Assembly: GCF_013410065.1 (NCBI RefSeq)
Contig: NZ_JACCCW010000002.1
Span: 930,001-994,000, forward strand
Reading direction: 5' to 3'
DNA length: 64,000 nt
Origin: Granulicella arctica
GTDB lineage: Bacteria; Acidobacteriota; Terriglobia; Terriglobales; Acidobacteriaceae
Shown here: piece after piece, positions 18,658 through 27,603 of the stretch
Layout of the letters: each line of letters starts with the position of its first letter
Numbering within the stretch: position 1 is the stretch's first letter
The notes under the pieces: generated by a model
What the model saw: the letters and a program-made list of their open reading frames with translations, nothing else
The model's database searches: none
What the model was told of the DNA's origin: nothing
Position numbers and translations under genes: made by a program

Positions 18658-18795
18658 TTACCTAAGCAACGCGCGAATCGGCAGAAACACCCCGATCGCT
18701 GCATGTTGAACCGCCATCATCACGAGAGCTGCGGAGACGAGCAGGAATGCGACCAGATACTGAATCGGCGGCGGAATAGGGCGTCGTGCAAACAT
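18658..18795 (-). CDS. 45-aa single-pass membrane microprotein
   Basis: A short frame, below the usual ORF cut-off, runs from ATG 18795 to TAA 18658. An AGGAG lies 8 bases before the ATG. The peptide starts FARRPIPPPIQYLVAF and contains one hydrophobic helix (about residues 12-28) with a positively charged N-terminus, then a second hydrophobic patch ending RALLR. This charge pattern fits an inner-membrane protein with the N-terminus inside. It sits upstream of the S8 protease on the same strand (32 bases apart) and divergent from the E1 gene. Function unknown. The ribosome site, the stop placement and the membrane character support coding. Confidence 0.55.
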   Translation of the reverse strand: MFARRPIPPPIQYLVAFLLVSAALVMMAVQHAAIGVFLPIRALLR

Positions 18796-19050
18796 GGCAG
18801 GCTCTCCTGAAGGGGGCTGAATGCGTTACTGTTTCCTGCATCGGCATACCCTTGCGAGTCCTGAAGCCGCCCAATCGTACCGTGACAGTACGTTGGTAAT
18901 GTCTAAAAGCAATCCAATTCCCGAAGACCATGCAACCCGGCTCGCGCCCATCCACAGGCAGAAGACACGACGGACGCATTACAATCAAACCCATCAGGCA
19001 AATGAGCCGGTAATGTTCTCCGGACAGCAAGCCGTGACGGTGGAGGGTAC

Positions 19051-21228
19051 GTGGCACGAAATGGCGCAACAGTTCGCCGGGAGATCTCCTCCTTGGCCCC
19101 CACGAGCACGTTGACATCGGAGCAGTTGATCGAGTTCTACCGCCTTATGTACCTCTCTCGCCGCACCGACGACCGCGAGATCGTCCTCAAACGCCAGCAG
19201 AAGATCTTCTTCCAGATATCGTGCGCTGGCCACGAAGCATTACTCGTAGCCGCAGGGATGGCGTTACGTCCTGGTTACGATTGGTTCTTTCCTTACTACC
19301 GCGACCGCGCCATCTGCCTAGCCTTAGGTAACACCGTCGAAGACCAGCTCCTGCAAGCCGTAGGCGCAGCCGACGATCCCGCCAGCGGTGGCCGCCAGAT
19401 GCCCTCGCACTGGTCCAGCACAAAGCTGAATATCGTCACCCCGTCCTCATCAACCGCAACCCAGTGCCTCCACGCCATCGGTTGCGCCGAAGCCGGTCGC
19501 TACTTTACGAAGTATCCCGAAGCCGCCGCCAAACACACCGGCGACTACCGCGAGTTCAAGGACATCAAATTCCACGGCGACGAGGTCACCTACGTCTCCA
19601 TCGGCGAAGGCTCCACCAGCCAGGGCGAGTTCTGGGAGTCCCTCAACACCGCCTCCAACGGCAAGCTCCCCGTCCTCTATGTAGTCGAAGACAATGGCTA
19701 CGCGATCTCCACCCCGGTCGAGGCCAACACCCCTGGCGGCAACATCTCGAAGCTTATCGCCAACTTCCCCAACTTCCACTTCGCCGAGATCGACGGCACC
19801 GATCCCATCGCCTGCTACGCCGCCATGGTCGAAGCCGCCGCCTACTGCCGTGCTGGTCACGGCCCGGCTTTGGTGCATGGGCACGTCATTCGCCCTTACT
19901 CGCACTCCCTCTCCGACGACGAGCGCCTCTATCGCTCCGCCGCAGAGCTCCAGGCCGACGCCGCCCGCGACCCCATCTCCCGCATGCAACTCTGGCTCCT
20001 CCGCGAAGGCATCCTCGATGAAGCTGGCATCAACCAGCTCGAACGCAAAGTCGATGAGGAGGTCCAGCGCGCCGCCGACCGCGCCGTCCAGGCATCCCTC
20101 CCCACCATCGACTCCATCACGAAGCACGTCTACTCCGAAGACCTCCTTCCCACGGACGTCCGCTTCGACGCCCAGCCCGTCGCCACCGCCGACTCCAACG
20201 AGCGCACCATGGCCGACCTCATCAACACCTGCCTCAAGGACGAGATGCGCCGCGACCCCCGTATCGTCGTCTTCGGCGAAGACGTAGCCGACGCCACCCG
20301 CGACGAACCCCTCCGCTCCGGCGAGCTCAAAGGCAAGGGAGGCGTCTTCAAGCTCACCTCCGGCCTCCAGCATGAGTTCGGCAACGACCGCTGCTGGAAC
20401 TCGCCCTTGGCCGAAGCCAACATCGTTGGCCGCGCCATCGGCATGGCCGTCCGCGGCATGAAACCCGTCGTCGAGATCCAGTTCTTCGACTACATCTGGC
20501 CCGCCATGCACCAGATGCGCAACGAGCTCGCCCTCATCCGCTGGCGCTCGAACGGCACCTTCAACTGTCCCATCGTCATGCGCGTGCCCATCGGCGGCTA
20601 CCTCACCGGCGGCTCCATCTATCACTCCCAGTCCGGCGAGAGCATCTTCACCCACACCCCCGGCGTCCGTGTCGTCATGCCCTCAAACGCCCTCGATGCC
20701 ATGGGACTCCTCCGCACCGCCATCCGTTGCGACGACCCCGTCCTCTTCCTCGAACACAAGCGTCTCTACCGAGAGACTTTTTGCCGCGCCACCTACCCCG
20801 GCCCCGACTTCACCATCCCCTTCGGCAAGGCCAAGACCATCCGCGAAGGCAAAGACGTCACCATCCTCACCTACGGAGCCGTCGTCCCCCGAGCCCTGCA
20901 AGCCGCGCAGAAGATCCACCGCGACAAAGGCATCGACGTCGAAGTCATTGATCTACGCTCCCTCAGCCCTTACGACTGGGAAGCCATCGCGACCTCCGTC
21001 AGAAAGACCAGCCGCGTCATCATCGCCCACGAGGACATGCTTAGCTGGGGGTACGGAGCCGAAATAGCCGCTCGCATCGGCGACGAACTCTTTCACGACC
21101 TCGACGCCCCCGTCCGCCGCGTCGCCGCCATGGACACCTTCGTCGCCTACCAGCCCACCCTCGAAGACGTCATCCTCCCCCAACCCGAGCACCTCTACAA
21201 AGCCATAGCCGAGCTGGCCGCTTTTTAG
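19051..21228 (+). CDS. Fused E1 alpha/beta 2-oxoacid dehydrogenase
   Basis: This 725-aa thiamine-diphosphate enzyme decarboxylates a 2-oxoacid and passes the acyl group to a lipoyl E2. The E1-alpha half (about 1-345) has the TPP/Mg site [15 protein letters not shown]...EDNGYAIS; the usual GDG is GEG, as in other fused branched-chain types. The E1-beta half (about 385-725) has [21 protein letters not shown] and [11 protein letters not shown]. The fused form resembles branched-chain 2-oxoisovalerate dehydrogenases, so odd/iso fatty-acid precursors are a likely product, but pyruvate is not excluded. GTG 19051 is chosen because GGAGGG lies 4 bases before it. No E2 or E3 gene is next to it. Confidence 0.9.
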   Translation: MARNGATVRREISSLAPTSTLTSEQLIEFYRLMYLSRRTDDREIVLKRQQKIFFQISCAGHEALLVAAGMALRPGYDWFFPYYRDRAICLALGNTVEDQLLQAVGAADDPASGGRQMPSHWSSTKLNIVTPSSSTATQCLHAIGCAEAGRYFTKYPEAAAKHTGDYREFKDIKFHGDEVTYVSIGEGSTSQGEFWESLNTASNGKLPVLYVVEDNGYAISTPVEANTPGGNISKLIANFPNFHFAEIDGTDPIACYAAMVEAAAYCRAGHGPALVHGHVIRPYSHSLSDDERLYRSAAELQADAARDPISRMQLWLLREGILDEAGINQLERKVDEEVQRAADRAVQASLPTIDSITKHVYSEDLLPTDVRFDAQPVATADSNERTMADLINTCLKDEMRRDPRIVVFGEDVADATRDEPLRSGELKGKGGVFKLTSGLQHEFGNDRCWNSPLAEANIVGRAIGMAVRGMKPVVEIQFFDYIWPAMHQMRNELALIRWRSNGTFNCPIVMRVPIGGYLTGGSIYHSQSGESIFTHTPGVRVVMPSNALDAMGLLRTAIRCDDPVLFLEHKRLYRETFCRATYPGPDFTIPFGKAKTIREGKDVTILTYGAVVPRALQAAQKIHRDKGIDVEVIDLRSLSPYDWEAIATSVRKTSRVIIAHEDMLSWGYGAEIAARIGDELFHDLDAPVRRVAAMDTFVAYQPTLEDVILPQPEHLYKAIAELAAF

Positions 21229-21400
21229 TCTCGCATCAAAAAAATGCTGGTAAACCTATCATTCTGAACGAATCTGAAGGGTCTGTAGTGAGTTCACAGA
21301 TCCTCCGGATTCGTCAGGGCTTTACCTGTCCCACAAAAACCCTTCGCAACACACCATCCCAAAACGGGTCTACTCTCAACAGCCAAAGAACGGAGGACTG
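21229..21400. other. Intergenic region with dispersed hairpin element
   Basis: This spacer before the DUF1800 gene carries an imperfect hairpin (21269-21313) of the TCATyCTGA...GAAGGrTCTGT type. No gene seen. Confidence 0.5.
21269..21313 (+). repeat. Imperfect 18-bp hairpin, dispersed-repeat type
   Basis: Arms 21269-21286 and 21296-21313 pair at 15 of 18 positions, preceded by CATTCTGAA. The sequence resembles a second partial copy at 25020-25055 and the intergenic palindromes I recall from acidobacterial genomes. It could act as a terminator for the E1 gene, but has no U-run. Confidence 0.45.
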
Positions 21401-23515
21401 ATGAAACCCGCATCACATCCAGTAAAAGCCCTCACCGGCACACTACTCTGCATTCTGATGGCTGGCCAGCCCCTCCTTGCCACAATCGCAACCCATAAGA
21501 AACGCGCCAACGAAGCCCAGAGCGAAGACCGCATCCTCCATGCCCTCAACCGCTTCACCTTCGGCCCCAGACCGGGCGAAGTCGCTGAAGTAGAGAAGCT
21601 CGGCCTCAAAAACTGGTTCGACCGGCAACTCAATCCCTCCACCATCGATGACTCCGCCCTGGACGCCCGCCTCGCCAGCTATCCCGCCATGCACCTCTCG
21701 CAGGAAGCGCTCATGCAGCGCTACCCCTCCCCACAGCTCCTCCGCCAGATCGAGCGCCAGGACATGCCGCTCCCCAACGATCCACTCGAACACACTATCT
21801 ATGCAGACCAGTTAGCCTTTTACAAGATGGCGCAGGAGCGCAAGGCCGCCAAAACCGGTGACGCCAACGCCGCCATGAAAGAGGACGCCGCTCTCCCCGG
21901 CGACACCCTCGACCCCACCACGCCCGCCATGGCCGATCACATCGACCAGCTCTACTCCGGCCTCGAAGCAGTCAAGATTATCAACCTCCCGCCCGATCAG
22001 CGCATGGCCCGGATTCTCGCGATGTCCCCGAAAGAGCTCATCGCCTTCCGCGACAGCCTCAGCCGCAGCGAGCTCGCAGAGGCTGCTCAGGATCTCTCTC
22101 CCGAGCAGAAAGAGCTCTTCGCCGCCCTCCCCGGCTCCGCCCGAGTCATCGACGCCGAGCTCCTACAGACCCGCCTCCTTCGCGATATCTACTCCGACCG
22201 CCAGCTCGAAGCAGTCATGACCGATTTCTGGCTCAACCACTTCAACGTCTACCTCCGCAAGAACCAGAACGAGCCCTACCTGCTGCCTGGCTTCGAGCGC
22301 GAAGTCATCCGCCCCAATGCCTTGGGCAACTTCGAAGATCTCCTGGTCGCCACCGCCAAAAGTCCCGCCATGCTCGTCTACCTCGACAACTGGACCAGCA
22401 TCGGTCCAGACTCCCTCGCCGCGCAGCGAGCCGCCCAACGTCAGCAGAAAAATACCGATGCCAAAGCCCGTCCTTCAGGTCTCAACGAGAACTACGCCCG
22501 CGAGCTGATGGAGCTTCACACCCTAGGCGTCAACGGTGGCTACACCCAGGCCGACGTCACCCAGGTAGCCCGCGTCTTCACCGGATGGACCGTCGCCCGC
22601 CCCAACCTCGGCGCAGCCTTCCAGTTCGAGCCCAACCGCCACGAACCCGGCCCCAAGCAGGTCCTCGGCCACAGCATCCAGCCAGCCGGAGAGGACGAGG
22701 GCCTCCAGGTGCTCCACATCTTGGCCACTAGCCCTGCTACCGCCCACTTTATTTCAACCGAACTCGCCCAGCGCTTCGTCTCCGACACGCCGCCCCCAGC
22801 TCTGGTCGACCGGATGACCCAAGCCTTCCTCGCCAGCAACGGCGACATCAAAACCGTCCTCCGCACCCTCTTCGACTCACCCGAGTTCTGGTCCCCATCC
22901 GTCGTTCACGCCAAGGTCAAGACCCCCCTGGAGTTCGTCGTCTCTGCCGTCCGAGCCAGCGACACCAACGTCGTTAATCCTCAGCCGCTCATCCAATCGC
23001 TCACCAAACTTGGTATGCCTCTCTACGGCATGCAGACCCCGAACGGCTACAGTTGGCTCGCCGAGCCCTGGGTCTCGACCGGCGCCCTCGTCAGCCGCAT
23101 GAACTTCGCCCTCGTCCTCGCCAGCGACCGCATACCCGGCGTTCGCCCTGACTGGACCCAGCTATTATCCGAACTCTCCAACAACATCCAACCCGCTTCC
23201 CGGACTACTACCAGCCCCGACCAATCCAGCTCCGAAAAGGAAAAGCGTCTGGAACTCCTCCTCCTCGGCCAGCCCGTCAGCGACCTCACCCGCGCAACCG
23301 TCCTCCAGCAGTTTCAAGACAACACCGCCCAGCAGAAGGCCGAAAAAGACTTCCCCATTAAAGCAACCAACCTCGAACAGCTCGCGAACACCCTCCCCGG
23401 AGGTCGGCTAAACCCTCCCTTCGACACCCCACCCGCGCAACCCCTCGTCATCGACAAACAAGCTGGCATGATGGCCGGACTCCTCATAGGCTCCCCCGAA
23501 TTCCAACGCCGCTAG
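21401..23515 (+). CDS. Exported DUF1800 protein
   Basis: This 704-aa protein has a signal peptide (hydrophobic GTLLCILMAGQPLLATIA) and the DUF1800 fold, seen as ALNRFTFGPRPGEV, FWLNHFNVY, GLNENYARELMELHTLGV and TQVARVFTGWT. DUF1800 genes almost always precede a DUF1501 gene, as here. The pair is exported and its function is not established. The N-terminal half carries an extra charged segment (about 140-185) with a Pro/Thr-rich part. GGAGG lies 4 bases before the ATG. It forms a two-gene unit with the next gene, separated by about 150 bases. Confidence 0.88.
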   Translation: MKPASHPVKALTGTLLCILMAGQPLLATIATHKKRANEAQSEDRILHALNRFTFGPRPGEVAEVEKLGLKNWFDRQLNPSTIDDSALDARLASYPAMHLSQEALMQRYPSPQLLRQIERQDMPLPNDPLEHTIYADQLAFYKMAQERKAAKTGDANAAMKEDAALPGDTLDPTTPAMADHIDQLYSGLEAVKIINLPPDQRMARILAMSPKELIAFRDSLSRSELAEAAQDLSPEQKELFAALPGSARVIDAELLQTRLLRDIYSDRQLEAVMTDFWLNHFNVYLRKNQNEPYLLPGFEREVIRPNALGNFEDLLVATAKSPAMLVYLDNWTSIGPDSLAAQRAAQRQQKNTDAKARPSGLNENYARELMELHTLGVNGGYTQADVTQVARVFTGWTVARPNLGAAFQFEPNRHEPGPKQVLGHSIQPAGEDEGLQVLHILATSPATAHFISTELAQRFVSDTPPPALVDRMTQAFLASNGDIKTVLRTLFDSPEFWSPSVVHAKVKTPLEFVVSAVRASDTNVVNPQPLIQSLTKLGMPLYGMQTPNGYSWLAEPWVSTGALVSRMNFALVLASDRIPGVRPDWTQLLSELSNNIQPASRTTTSPDQSSSEKEKRLELLLLGQPVSDLTRATVLQQFQDNTAQQKAEKDFPIKATNLEQLANTLPGGRLNPPFDTPPAQPLVIDKQAGMMAGLLIGSPEFQRR

Positions 23516-23664
23516 GTCTCCCATCGAAGAGGAATAGATACCACCACCGCCCTGCGACCCCTTTAGTACCAAAGCTCTAACTATTCATTCCAATCGTGCA
23601 TCTGCCGGACAACTATCTCCCTCTCGTAGCGTTACATCTAACAGGAAGCGTAGAGGAGTCAGCC

Positions 23665-24981
23665 ATGTCAAACTGGAACCACTTCACCGACCACAGCGAC
23701 TGGGGATGCGACATGCACGGCCGCGATCTCGCCCGGCGAGCTGTCTCCCGTCGCGGCTTCATGAAGAGCGGAGCTCTCGCCCTAGTCGGAACCTCTGTCA
23801 TCCCCAGCTTCCTCGTCCGAAGCGTCATGGCTGAAGTCTCCACTGCCAAGGCGAACAACAAAAAGTTAGTCGTTATCTTCCAGCGCGGAGCAGCCGACGG
23901 CCTCAACGTGGTCGTCCCGTACGCCGAAAAGAACTACTACGCCATGCGCCCCACCATCGCCATCCAGAAGAAGGAGGTCCTCGACCTCAACGGCTTCTTC
24001 GGCCTTCATCCCGCCATGGCCTCCTTTAAGCCGCTCTACGATCAGGGCCACCTCGCCATCGTTCACGCCGCCGGCTCACCTGACTCCAGCCGCTCGCACT
24101 TCGATGCGCAGGACTACATGGAATCCGGCACCCCCGGCGTCAAGGTCACTCAGGACGGCTGGCTCAACCGAGCCCTCCAGGTCGGGCCGCCAGAAGGGAA
24201 GCCGACAGCCTTCCGCGCCGTCGCCCTCGGCTCCCAGGTTCCCCGCACCCTTCAGGGCAAACTCTCCTCCATCGCCGTCAACAACCTCGCTGACTTCTCC
24301 GTAGGCGGCAAAGGTCCGCAGATCTCGCCCATCTCCAACGCCTTCCAGGCCATGTACGACGAGAGCAGCGACTCCATGCTCCACGGCACCGGCGAAGAGA
24401 CCTTCGAGGCCGTCCGTATGCTCAAAGCAGCGGATCCCGCTAAATACCAACCCGCTCCCGGTGTTGACTACCCCAAATCCCCCTTCGGCAACTCCCTCAA
24501 GCAGATCGCCCAGCTCATGAAGGCCAACCTCGGCGTCGAAGCCGCCTTCTCCGACATCGGCGGCTGGGACACCCACCAGAATCAGGGCAACGCCAACGGC
24601 CAGCTCGCCAACCGCCTCAAGGACTTCTCCGACTCCATCGCCGCCTTCTGGAAGGATATGGGCCCAGAAGCCGAGAGCGTCACCCTCGTCACCATGTCCG
24701 AGTTCGGCCGCACCGCTCGACAGAATGGCACCGGCGGCACCGACCACGGCCACGCGAATGTCATGTTCGTCCTCGGCGGCCAGGTTCGCGGAGGCAAGGT
24801 CTACGGCAAATGGCCCGGCCTCGCCAACGAGCAGCTCAACGAGGGACGTGACCTCACCGTCACCACCGATTTCCGCAACGTCCTCGGCGAAGCCGCCTAC
24901 AAGACGCTGGGCGCAAAGAATCTGGACGTCGTCTTTCCCAACGCTCAGGTCCGTCCCGACCACTTCCTGAACTTCATCTAG
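23665..24981 (+). CDS. Tat-exported DUF1501 protein
   Basis: This 438-aa protein shows a twin-arginine signal, SRRGFMKSGALALVGTS, so it is exported folded, presumably with a metal. The DUF1501 domain is related to the alkaline-phosphatase/sulfatase superfamily; visible blocks are LVVIFQRGAADGLNVVVPY, SRSHFDAQDYME, GGWDTHQNQG and MSEFGRT. It partners the DUF1800 protein upstream. I chose ATG 23665 over the longer frame from 23596 because AGAGGAG lies 6 bases before it and the Tat motif is then at a normal distance. Role unknown; envelope or sugar-related functions have been suggested for the pair. Confidence 0.9.
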   Translation: MSNWNHFTDHSDWGCDMHGRDLARRAVSRRGFMKSGALALVGTSVIPSFLVRSVMAEVSTAKANNKKLVVIFQRGAADGLNVVVPYAEKNYYAMRPTIAIQKKEVLDLNGFFGLHPAMASFKPLYDQGHLAIVHAAGSPDSSRSHFDAQDYMESGTPGVKVTQDGWLNRALQVGPPEGKPTAFRAVALGSQVPRTLQGKLSSIAVNNLADFSVGGKGPQISPISNAFQAMYDESSDSMLHGTGEETFEAVRMLKAADPAKYQPAPGVDYPKSPFGNSLKQIAQLMKANLGVEAAFSDIGGWDTHQNQGNANGQLANRLKDFSDSIAAFWKDMGPEAESVTLVTMSEFGRTARQNGTGGTDHGHANVMFVLGGQVRGGKVYGKWPGLANEQLNEGRDLTVTTDFRNVLGEAAYKTLGAKNLDVVFPNAQVRPDHFLNFI

Positions 24982-25019
24982 ATTGCCGTTGCCTGCTCTT
25001 CCTCAAAGCCACCCCAAAC

Positions 25020-25055
25020 TGTCATCCTGCGTGGCGCAGTCGAAGGACCTGCGAT
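25020..25055 (+). repeat. Partial copy of the TGTCATCCTG dispersed element
   Basis: TGTCATCCTG followed within 15 bases by GTCGAAGGACCTGCG matches one arm of the element at 21261-21286 in layout and several blocks. The opposite arm is absent here. Confidence 0.35.
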
Positions 25056-25322
25056 TGCCGGTAGTGCCGGTAAGTTATCCTTGAGAATGAGCCACTTAGC
25101 CAGCTTTCTTGTCGGTAACCTCTCGGATGGAAGACTTTTGCCGATAAGTCCTTCTCCAGCCGTTTCATTTTGAAGCTACAGTATTCCGTAAAAAAATATT
25201 AGAAATGGGTACAACTTTTCTCTCCGATCTGCGTCTGATTGAATGTAACAAGCAAACGCCGGGCTTTCAGTTCCTTCGGTTCCGGCTTCCCCTATCCGCA
25301 AAACCCTCCCCTTCCAAAACGT

Positions 25323-25348
25323 AAGGCCCCCGGAACATCGGGGGCCTT
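25323..25348 (-). terminator. Intrinsic terminator of doxX-like gene
   Basis: A perfect 10-bp stem, with 5 G-C pairs in a row, flanks a 6-base loop. On the minus strand it is followed by ACGTTTTGG. It lies 38 bases after the stop of the minus-strand gene. Confidence 0.75.
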
Positions 25349-25385
25349 CACTCCTTCTGTCGTCACCTTAACTCTTGACCTGCAT

Positions 25386-25811
25386 TCAGATAAGGCCCAT
25401 CCGCCGATCCAGCGCCATCCGTCCAGGCCCCGTCAGCAGCAGCATGATTGCAATGGCCAGGAGGGCTATTGGATACTCCGATGCAGCATATCCATGCCTC
25501 CCCGTCACAAATAGGATCGCAAACAGCATATTTCCAGCGATCAACAGGGCAAAAAATCGGACAAACAGCCCCACGAGCATCCCCAACCCGCCAATCACCT
25601 CCGCAAAAACGGAGGCATACCCCAGCCAGTAGGGAAGTCCCAACGTCACCACATAACGGCAGAAGTGATCCACCCCCGCCATACTCATGTGCCCATGGAA
25701 GCCGCCAGCCGGAAACACCTTACCCCATCCGTTGTAGAGCATCGCTGCCGCCAGCACCAGCCGCAGCAAAACCACACCCCACGGTTGTAACCCATTCAAC
25801 CATCGCGTCAT
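25386..25811 (-). CDS. DoxX-family membrane protein
   Basis: This 141-aa inner-membrane protein has four helices. Typical DoxX blocks are LLRLVLAAAMLYNGWGKVF and the ASVFAEVIGGLGMLVGL helix. DoxX-like proteins are poorly characterised; links to quinone or thiol redox reactions are reported for some. AAGGA lies 8 bases before ATG 25811. It follows the hydrolase-fold gene on the same strand after 32 bases, so the two may be co-transcribed. Confidence 0.82.
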   Translation of the reverse strand: MTRWLNGLQPWGVVLLRLVLAAAMLYNGWGKVFPAGGFHGHMSMAGVDHFCRYVVTLGLPYWLGYASVFAEVIGGLGMLVGLFVRFFALLIAGNMLFAILFVTGRHGYAASEYPIALLAIAIMLLLTGPGRMALDRRMGLI

Positions 25812-25843
25812 AAAGCTATTCCTTGAAGTTAAATATTAGAACA

Positions 25844-26863
25844 TCAGCGGATCTGCATCTGTTGAATACCATTAGCAGTTATGTACGCATCCAGAAACCG
25901 TGTCAGCGACCGCGTCATCGTCTCCCCATACACCGCGCTCGACCGCTCCGGCAGCTCAATCGTCATCTTCGGATCGGCCGCCGAGCCCAGCATCCGATTC
26001 GACGCACCCGGCAACAACAATAGCTTCGGAGTCTTCAAGGTCGCGAGCAGATCTGCCAAAGGAAACCGGTCATGCAGCAGCAGCTTCACCGGTAGATAGT
26101 GGGTTCGCGGATCGCCCTCAACAGTCGCCAGCGGGTCTGCCGCAGGTGAGTCCACAATCACCCCCGGAATCTCTCCATGCTCAGCCGCTAAATGCGCCGC
26201 CAGACTCGCCCCCAGCCCAACCCCATACGGCACAATCTGCCGCGCCGGAATCCCCCGCGATGTAGTCAGGTAAACAAAGCTCGCATCCGCATCGGCCATC
26301 ATCCGTTCCTGGTTCGGATGCACCGCCACGCTCTCGCCATAACCTCGATAATCCACACCAAACACAGTCAGCCCCAGCCCATGCAGCAGCCCCAGAGTAG
26401 GCGCACTATCAGCAAGCGACCCGTCTCCGGACGGCAGAAACAGCACCGTCACTCCGGCATATCGTCCGCCTGCCGCAGCAGGAATCGTCCACCCGGTAAG
26501 CTGTGGCACTGCCGTCTCATCCGGTCCGAACCGCACAAACTCCACCGGCGCTCCCGCAACCTCGGCCGGATGCGATGTCGTCCTCGCCGGATGCAGAATC
26601 AACTGCCACTGCCCTTGATACAGCAGCAAGCAAAGCGCCCCATAACCGCATACAAGCGCCGCAACCAGCACCACTGCAAGCGCCTTCAGCAGCCACATCG
26701 GATGAACCACCTCCGGCGGCCCATCCGGTCGCGGAGGATACTGTCGATACTGTGGAGGCTGTTGAGGAGCCTTCTTCTGAGTAGGTTTAGACCGTACCAT
26801 CTCAAAGAACTGTAGCATCCAGACCGTCCATATCCACATGAGCCGCCTGCACTCTCCATTCAT
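25844..26863 (-). CDS. Membrane-anchored alpha/beta-hydrolase-fold protein lacking the catalytic Ser
   Basis: This protein of up to 339 aa has one membrane helix (about 56-82) after a Pro/Gln-rich stub, then an alpha/beta-hydrolase fold of the YfhR/serine-aminopeptidase type (VFGVDYRGYGES is the usual strand-loop). The nucleophile elbow reads YGVGLGAS: Gly216 stands where family members have Ser (GxSxG). The expected Asp and His positions are also not evident (LPGASNRM; no GGH near the end). It is therefore probably not a hydrolase. The start is uncertain; ATG codons at 26863, 26839 and 26800 are all in frame and none has an ideal ribosome site. It is divergent from the Rieske gene. Confidence 0.75.
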   Translation of the reverse strand: MNGECRRLMWIWTVWMLQFFEMVRSKPTQKKAPQQPPQYRQYPPRPDGPPEVVHPMWLLKALAVVLVAALVCGYGALCLLLYQGQWQLILHPARTTSHPAEVAGAPVEFVRFGPDETAVPQLTGWTIPAAAGGRYAGVTVLFLPSGDGSLADSAPTLGLLHGLGLTVFGVDYRGYGESVAVHPNQERMMADADASFVYLTTSRGIPARQIVPYGVGLGASLAAHLAAEHGEIPGVIVDSPAADPLATVEGDPRTHYLPVKLLLHDRFPLADLLATLKTPKLLLLPGASNRMLGSAADPKMTIELPERSSAVYGETMTRSLTRFLDAYITANGIQQMQIR

Positions 26864-26905
26864 CTAACATCGAATCAGGCAAGCACAGTGAAGGAGAGTT
26901 CCACC

Positions 26906-27217
26906 GTGGCACAATGGGTCAGAATATGCAGTCTCGCGGAAGCCCCCACCCCCGGCAATGTCAGCGAGACTGAAGTTCATGGCGTCGGCATCTGCCTCGC
27001 CAACCTCAACGGCGAGCTCTCCGCTCTCGATAACCTCTGCCCGCATCGCCAGGGTCCCCTCGGTCAGGGTTGGATCGAGGGCGAGGCCGTCATCTGCCCC
27101 TGGCACTCCTGGGCCTTCAACCTTAAGACCGGCAAAGCCGATTACCCAGAGCACGAAAAGGTCAACGTCTTTCCCCTCCGCGTCGAAGGCGAAGACGTTC
27201 TCATCGGCATCGAGTAG
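26906..27217 (+). CDS. Rieske [2Fe-2S] ferredoxin-like protein
   Basis: This 103-aa soluble protein has the Rieske cluster ligands CPHR and CPWHSW, spaced as in NirD and dioxygenase ferredoxins. It should carry electrons in the cytoplasm to an oxygenase or reductase, but no such partner is nearby. GTG 26906 is preferred because AGGAG at 26892-26896 lies 9 bases upstream; an earlier in-frame GTG at 26888 overlaps that site. The C-terminal FPLRVEGEDVLIGIE strand is typical. Confidence 0.88.
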   Translation: MAQWVRICSLAEAPTPGNVSETEVHGVGICLANLNGELSALDNLCPHRQGPLGQGWIEGEAVICPWHSWAFNLKTGKADYPEHEKVNVFPLRVEGEDVLIGIE

Positions 27218-27348
27218 CCGTCAGAACCTCCCTCGATACCTGCCGAATCTGAGGAAAACTTTTCGTTACAGAATCACGCAGAAAGCGTAAGCTGCATCCT
27301 AACCAGATAAGATCCAGTAGTTCAGATCGTCGGGCCAGGAGTTTCACC

Positions 27349-27468
27349 ATGAAGATTCGCAATATTTTGCTCGCCGCCATCGCCGTCATCGTTCTCGCCG
27401 GAGCCGCTGCTCCCGCCAACGCTGCCGTCCATCATCATCACCGCCACCACCGTCATCACCGCCGCTAA
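27349..27468 (+). CDS. 39-aa secreted His-rich peptide
   Basis: A short frame below the usual ORF cut-off. AGGAG at 27337-27341 lies 7 bases before ATG 27349. Residues 1-26 form a textbook signal peptide (MKIRNILLAAIAVIVLAG, cleavage near ANAA). The mature part is only about 13 residues, VHHHHRHHRHHRR, eight of them His. A strong intrinsic terminator follows at once, so this is a complete one-gene transcription unit. A periplasmic metal-binding (Ni, Cu or Zn) peptide is the natural guess; antimicrobial or acid-buffering roles are possible. Small His-rich exported peptides are seen in related bacteria, but I know of no assigned function. Confidence 0.65.
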   Translation: MKIRNILLAAIAVIVLAGAAAPANAAVHHHHRHHRHHRR

Positions 27469-27499
27469 GCAGCGATTCGCCGCTTACGCAGCAGCAAAC

Positions 27500-27530
27500 A
27501 AAGACCCGGCAAGATTGCCGGGTCTTTTCC
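27500..27530 (+). terminator. Intrinsic terminator after the His-rich peptide
   Basis: A perfect 13-bp stem (27500-27512 with 27515-27527) runs into TTTTCC. It lies 31 bases after the small gene's stop and 75 bases before carA. Confidence 0.88.
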
Positions 27531-27603
27531 TTGTCCTGACATCATTTCAGCCGGCCAATGCTGATAGAATCGATTGAATCCACTCCAAGATTCAGGAGAG
27601 GCA

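Larger units (their letters stand above)
24982..25385. other. Intergenic region after the DUF1501 gene
   Basis: About 400 bases without a gene. It holds a partial dispersed repeat at 25020-25055, an AT-rich stretch near 25187-25215, and the terminator of the minus-strand doxX-like gene at 25323-25348. Short frames here lack ribosome sites and domain content. Confidence 0.55.

Noticed and set aside
19450-20655. 401-aa minus-strand frame opposite the E1 gene
   Set aside because: Asp/Val/Gly-rich shadow of the E1 alpha/beta reading frame.
19051-21228. GEG instead of GDG in the TPP motif of the E1 protein as a loss of function
   Set aside because: The same variant occurs in other fused branched-chain E1 proteins that I recall, so it is probably a subfamily trait.
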